This document shows, piece after piece, positions 28,596-29,033 of a DNA stretch of 29,033 bases. Position numbers and translations under genes: made by a program. The DNA lies in IMG/VR virus record IMGVR_UViG_3300008114_000181, positions 1-29,033 of that record; one strand, given 5' to 3'. Origin of the DNA: a virus. Below the pieces are notes generated by a model. That model was not told where the DNA came from. It saw only the letters and a list, made by a program, of their open reading frames with translations, and ran no database searches. Numbering within the stretch: position 1 is the stretch's first letter; each line of letters starts with the position of its first letter.

Positions 28596-29033
28596 ATGGC
28601 AAGTACATTAACAATCTCTAGCAGCACATACGCAGGTGAATTAGCCTTACCGTGTATCCACGCTGCTCTTTTGACTGGAGATACCATCGCTAACCGCTAT
28701 GTGACCGTCAAAGAAAATGTAAAATTCAAGGCAGTATTGAAGAAATTATCTTCTGCTAACTTGGTACAATCTACATCACCTTTCCCATGTGATTTCAGTG
28801 TAGGATCATCTGCATTGACATTGGCTGAGGCTGTATTGACTGTAACTGATTTGAAAACTAACATCGAAGTATGTAAAGAGCAATTCGCTAATGACTGGGA
28901 AGCTATGCAGACTGGTAGAGGTTTCATCAATGATGTTATCCCTGCTAACTTCGCTGACTTCTTATTGACTTACTTAGCTGGCAAAATCTCTGAGCAGATT
29001 GAGTTCAACTTGTGGGTAGGTAACTTTTCGGGA
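28596..29033 (+). CDS. Major capsid protein, N-terminal part (continues at 1-541)
   Basis: The 5' part of the capsid gene, 146 codons to the window end. The ATG follows an A-rich leader (TTTAATAAATAGAAAAAA), the typical Bacteroidota pattern. It begins MASTLTISSSTYAGELALPC. The region after it is consistent with an HK97-fold N-arm (CKEQFANDWEAMQTGRG, about 93-109) and a helix. Its last ten codons equal codons at bases 2-31 apart from one silent change. Joined to the segment ending at 541 it encodes 315 aa. Confidence 0.85.
   Translation, partial: MASTLTISSSTYAGELALPCIHAALLTGDTIANRYVTVKENVKFKAVLKKLSSANLVQSTSPFPCDFSVGSSALTLAEAVLTVTDLKTNIEVCKEQFANDWEAMQTGRGFINDVIPANFADFLLTYLAGKISEQIEFNLWVGNFSG
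29003..29033. repeat. Terminal direct repeat, copy 2 (matches 1-31)
   Basis: Identical to bases 1-31 except C at 29024 versus T at base 22. It marks the overlap of a circular molecule; the unique length would be 29,002 bp. Confidence 0.9.

Noticed and set aside
1-29033. CRISPR array, insertion sequence, integrase or attachment site
   Set aside because: No regularly spaced repeats, transposase, recombinase motif or tRNA-like att region were seen on either strand.

Overview
The window reads as the complete genome of a small tailed phage (siphovirus type) of a Bacteroidota host. The last 31 bases (29003-29033) repeat the first 31 with one mismatch. Joining the ends restores one intact 315-codon major capsid gene that is otherwise cut in two. 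The molecule is therefore most likely circular or circularly permuted, about 29,002 bp long. The Bacteroidota assignment rests on three things: A/T-rich leaders without a clear Shine-Dalgarno in front of many starts; promoter elements of the TAnnTTTG type; and structural proteins of kinds I associate with Bacteroidota phages and prophages. I see no integrase, recombinase, excisionase, tRNA or CRISPR array, so nothing supports an integrating lifestyle.

Layout. Two opposed blocks diverge from a control region at 13982-14099 and converge, overlapping by 4 bp, at 6753-6756. The minus-strand block (13981 down to 6753) is a tightly overlapping operon of about 17 genes. It holds several small unknown genes, an SSB-like protein with a DENDLPF tail, an HTH protein, a stand-alone DnaA domain-IV-like protein, a DnaD/primosome-like protein, an HNH endonuclease, and at its far end the large terminase. 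No DNA polymerase or helicase is present, so replication should rely on the host replisome recruited by phage initiators.

The plus-strand block begins with a VRR-NUC nuclease, a sigma-factor-like protein and a Cys-rich protein (14100-15425), closed by a terminator. A 564-bp gene-free stretch (15426-15989) follows; it has a promoter-like element, several RNA-like helices and AT-rich repeats. Then come a conserved small gene, a zinc-finger-like protein, the small terminase, a tail assembly chaperone with a probable -1 frameshift on a run of nine T, a tail-terminator/fibre fusion, a second fibre protein, a gp10-like protein, two large tail-tip proteins (each apparently broken by a single-base frameshift), the tape measure, an XkdF-like protease, a small membrane protein, the scaffold and the capsid protein. 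Past the join come a terminator, two structural proteins, an unusually long portal protein, a head-tail connector, and a lysis-type cassette (small membrane protein, YkuD-like putative endolysin, metallophosphoesterase, two envelope proteins with nested reading frames).

Main points of interest: the capsid gene across the join; terminase subunits on opposite strands about 8.4 kb apart; the frameshifted tail chaperone; the structured non-coding stretch before 15990; the divergent control region with a 12-bp tandem repeat; the multi-domain portal; the nested spanin-like gene pair; and at least six genes shorter than 60 codons that a simple length cutoff would miss.
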